Shown: positions 4,032 through 5,315 of the stretch, piece by piece
How positions within the stretch are numbered: position 1 is the stretch's first letter
Layout of the letters: every line of letters starts with the position of its first letter
Assembly (NCBI GenBank): GCA_018818145.1
Contig: JAHIST010000092.1
Location: forward strand, 1-5,315
DNA from: Patescibacteria group bacterium
GTDB lineage: Bacteria > Patescibacteriota > Minisyncoccia > Portnoybacterales > GWB1-42-6
DNA: 5,315 bases
Direction of reading: 5' to 3'
Translations under genes and position numbers: made by a program
Notes under the pieces: generated by a model
Seen by the model: only the letters and a program-made list of their open reading frames with translations
Database searches by the model: none
Told to the model about the DNA's origin: nothing

Positions 4032-4048
4032 GTCCCGCGAAGCGGGAC
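4032..4048. repeat. GTCCCGC-GAA-GCGGGAC palindrome, third copy
   Basis: This is a perfect 7-bp stem with a GAA loop, identical in stem to the copies at 219-235 and 499-515 and differing from the latter by one loop base. It sits 39 bases after the pilB stop codon. The bases that follow (ATTATTGG) are not a T-tract, so it is more likely a REP-like repeat or an mRNA-end stabiliser than a terminator, although partial attenuation between pilB and the next gene is possible. Confidence 0.75.
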
Positions 4049-4090
4049 ATTATTGGAAAGTTAATTAAATAAATTTTATCTATCAACTTT

Positions 4091-4780
4091 ATGGATTCAG
4101 AAATCTTATGGGAGACTAAATATATAAAAAAGAGATTGCGCGCAGCGCTCGTAATTTTCTCTTGTGTCATTTTTTTGTTTTTGATTATTCTTTTGGCTAC
4201 TATTTTTTTACCACAACTTTATTTTTTTACTACAACTTTCCAGTTTAACTTTATAAATATGTGGCCACTTGAGGTTATATTATTAATTGGAGCAATAATC
4301 GTTGCTCTGGGCCTCATATCATGGCATAGATATTCCTTGAAAACAGTTATTATTAAGATAAAATTAGATTGCATTGAGGTCTGGGATAAAAATAATATTT
4401 CTTTAAAACAAAAATGTGAATTAGGATATATCGATAAAATTGAAATTGTATTTATAGTTTTGCATCAGGGGACAGTACCGGATTTTATACGTTTTACAAT
4501 TCAAGACAAATCCGGCAATCACTACACCTACTTCATTAATTGCACTCTTCTTGAAAATTCCATTTCCATAACGAGTTTAATAAAAACTATAAATAGATTG
4601 AATTTTTATAATTTTCCAGAAGAAAAAACATATTGGTATCGTCGTCTAAAACCCGGTGAGCAAAAACCAAATACTGTAGAAAATTTTCTATCCACGATTG
4701 ATCAAGCAGCTTTGTCAGAGAAAAGCTTTCTAAAAAGAAATTTTTTAAAAATTTTAAAAACGTATTTTTCTAAATACTAG
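4091..4780 (+). CDS. AT-rich two-helix membrane protein of unknown function between pilB and pilC
   Basis: I do not recognise this 229-residue protein. A basic N-terminus (KYIKKRLR, 10-17) precedes one membrane helix at about 18-40, and a second lies at about 60-78. The order of charges suggests that both termini are cytoplasmic. The part after residue 80 is rich in alternating hydrophobic residues (KTVIIKIKLDCIEVW, 84-98), consistent with a beta-sheet domain, perhaps PH-like, followed by a helix at about 155-170 and a lysine-rich amphipathic tail (SFLKRNFLKILKTYFSKY). That fold idea is inference. Hand counts over ten of its lines give about 30% GC against about 50% or more in the ATPase core of pilB, and its codons favour A and T. 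With inverted repeats on both sides, this suggests acquired DNA placed inside a pilus operon. ATG 4091 is the only start after the in-frame TAA at 4070-4072. No Shine-Dalgarno sequence or clear promoter of its own is visible. Confidence 0.85.
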   Translation: MDSEILWETKYIKKRLRAALVIFSCVIFLFLIILLATIFLPQLYFFTTTFQFNFINMWPLEVILLIGAIIVALGLISWHRYSLKTVIIKIKLDCIEVWDKNNISLKQKCELGYIDKIEIVFIVLHQGTVPDFIRFTIQDKSGNHYTYFINCTLLENSISITSLIKTINRLNFYNFPEEKTYWYRRLKPGEQKPNTVENFLSTIDQAALSEKSFLKRNFLKILKTYFSKY

Positions 4781-4826
4781 CTTACCCTAATCTATGGCGC
4801 TTACTCTATCTAAACGGTGATACCGT
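4781..4826. other. Spacer with imperfect direct repeat and small hairpin
   Basis: CTTACCCTAATCTA (4781-4794) is echoed by CTTACTCTATCTA (4800-4812), with one gap and one substitution. The hairpin ACGGT-GAT-ACCGT follows at 4814-4826. There is no T-tract, so no terminator is called. The word CTTACTCTAATC, close to the first repeat, also occurs in reverse complement at 166-177 near the tRNA promoter. No gene is seen here. Confidence 0.4.
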
Positions 4827-4830
4827 AACT

Positions 4831-4852
4831 AGAAATTAGAAATTAGAAATTT
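4831..4852. repeat. Right copy of the flanking repeat: three tandem AGAAATT heptamers
   Basis: AGAAATT is repeated three times without interruption at 4831-4851, with one extra T at 4852. Read in reverse complement, 4835-4852 matches 3997-4014 at 17 of 18 positions, so this is the inverted partner of the repeat after pilB. It occupies the place where a Shine-Dalgarno sequence for pilC would be expected. Confidence 0.65.
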
Positions 4853-4857
4853 CCGCG

Positions 4858-5315
4858 GTGCCTACATATATATACACGGCCAAATCAATCTCCGGCCAAA
4901 TGAAAAGCGGCTCAAAGGAAGCTGCCTCAGAGGCCGAATTAGCCCACGCCCTGCGAGACGAGGGATTCCTTTTAACTTCGGTTAAGACGCCCGCCCAGAC
5001 GGGCGTTGCCGCAAAAAAAATAAGCAGTCTCCTGCCCAGTTTCGACCGGGTTTCGCTGGTAGAAAAAATTATGTTCGCCCAGCATCTGGCTGTGATGATC
5101 GGCGCCGGGCTCTCGCTGACCCGCGCTATTGACGCTCTTGCCGCCCAAAGCGGAAGCAAAAAATTCTCCGGCATTCTCAAAGATATAAGCAGCGGCATTA
5201 AAGGAGGAACTACTTTGGCTGATTCGCTGTCTAAACATCCGAAGGTTTTCTCGGAACTTTTCATTAATATGGTCAAAGTAGGGGAAACCAGCGGCAATTT
5301 GGAAGAAGTCCTGCG
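4858..5315 (+). CDS. pilC: Type IV pilus inner-membrane platform protein PilC (partial, 3' end beyond window)
   Basis: These are the first 152 codons of PilC/GspF, the inner-membrane platform protein that couples PilB ATPase motion to pilin addition. The N-terminal strand PTYIYTAKSISGQMKSG (2-18) is the usual PilC opening, followed by an EAELAHALRDEGFLLTSV segment (25-42) and a short linker. From about residue 66 comes the first T2SSF domain, with FAQHLAVMIGAGLSLTRAI (73-91), GTTLADSLSKHPKVF (117-131) and MVKVGETSGNLEEVL (138-152). The membrane helices normally lie further on, outside the window. The start is GTG at 4858: a TAG at 4837-4839 closes the frame upstream and no ATG or TTG lies between. 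Starting at the first ATG would remove the N-terminal strand. No Shine-Dalgarno sequence is visible. A palindrome lies within the linker codons. The end given is the window edge. Confidence 0.93.
   Translation, partial: MPTYIYTAKSISGQMKSGSKEAASEAELAHALRDEGFLLTSVKTPAQTGVAAKKISSLLPSFDRVSLVEKIMFAQHLAVMIGAGLSLTRAIDALAAQSGSKKFSGILKDISSGIKGGTTLADSLSKHPKVFSELFINMVKVGETSGNLEEVL
4987..5006. repeat. Palindromic repeat inside the pilC coding sequence
   Basis: ACGCCCG (4987-4993) and CGGGCGT (5000-5006) form a perfect 7-bp stem around CCCAGA. In frame it encodes T44-P-A-Q-T-G-V50, a linker between the N-terminal segment and the first T2SSF domain, where extra residues would be tolerated. It is not the GTCCCGC family seen elsewhere, but it has the same stem length and GC content. 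Confidence 0.6.

Noticed and set aside
4032..4048. Rho-independent terminator after pilB
   Set aside because: The stem is strong but is followed by ATTATTGG, not a T-tract, and identical palindromes lie in non-terminator positions at 219-235 and 499-515.
4053..4082. Promoter for the AT-rich membrane-protein gene
   Set aside because: TTGGAA (4053-4058) has no acceptable -10 hexamer at 16-18 bases; the best matches have only 2-3 of 6 positions in an AT-rich background.
4836..5297. 153-codon minus-strand open frame at the right end
   Set aside because: The plus strand of the same stretch encodes a clear PilC N-terminus from GTG 4858, so the antisense frame is a shadow.

Overview
The window looks like a fragment of a Candidatus Patescibacteria (CPR) genome, most likely Parcubacteria-like. 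This is inferred from protein style (a sensor-poor histidine kinase with the H-box SHQLRTPLSA, a stand-alone receiver, and PilB/PilC type IV pilus proteins), from the absence of Shine-Dalgarno sequences before every gene, and from many short GC-rich palindromes in the spacers. No 16S gene or universal marker is present, so the lineage is not proven. No in-frame TGA is needed in any gene, so nothing points to a recoded genetic code.

Layout. Positions 1-276 hold no gene. They carry a hairpin/T-tract terminator (36-62), a strong leftward promoter (64-92) that probably serves a gene starting at or beyond the left edge, and a weak rightward promoter for the tRNAs. Then come tRNA-Pro(UGG) at 277-348, a highly structured spacer with two abutting hairpins whose loops are complementary (372-420), tRNA-Gly(UCC) at 520-593 with encoded CCA, and two terminator-like hairpins (597-662).

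From about 696 rightward, one strand carries a likely transcription unit: histidine kinase (736 or 715 to 1713), single-domain response regulator (1803-2177), PilB-type extension ATPase (2244-3992), an AT-rich two-helix membrane protein of unknown function (4091-4780), and the first 152 codons of PilC (GTG start at 4858, running off the right edge). No convincing terminator separates these genes. The kinase/receiver pair beside the pilus motor suggests phosphorelay control of pilus assembly or activity. That link is inference from gene order.

The most unusual aspect is the spacers. Each intergenic gap is filled with its own short word, repeated in both orientations and able to fold: TTTACAGAT between kinase and regulator, CTACAAA between regulator and pilB, AATTTCTAAT on both sides of the membrane-protein gene in inverted orientation, and TAACGGGG around tRNA-Pro. 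A GTCCCGC-N3-GCGGGAC palindrome occurs three times, and a different palindrome lies inside the pilC coding sequence. The AT-rich gene between pilB and pilC, bracketed by inverted repeats, looks like an insertion into a pilus operon.
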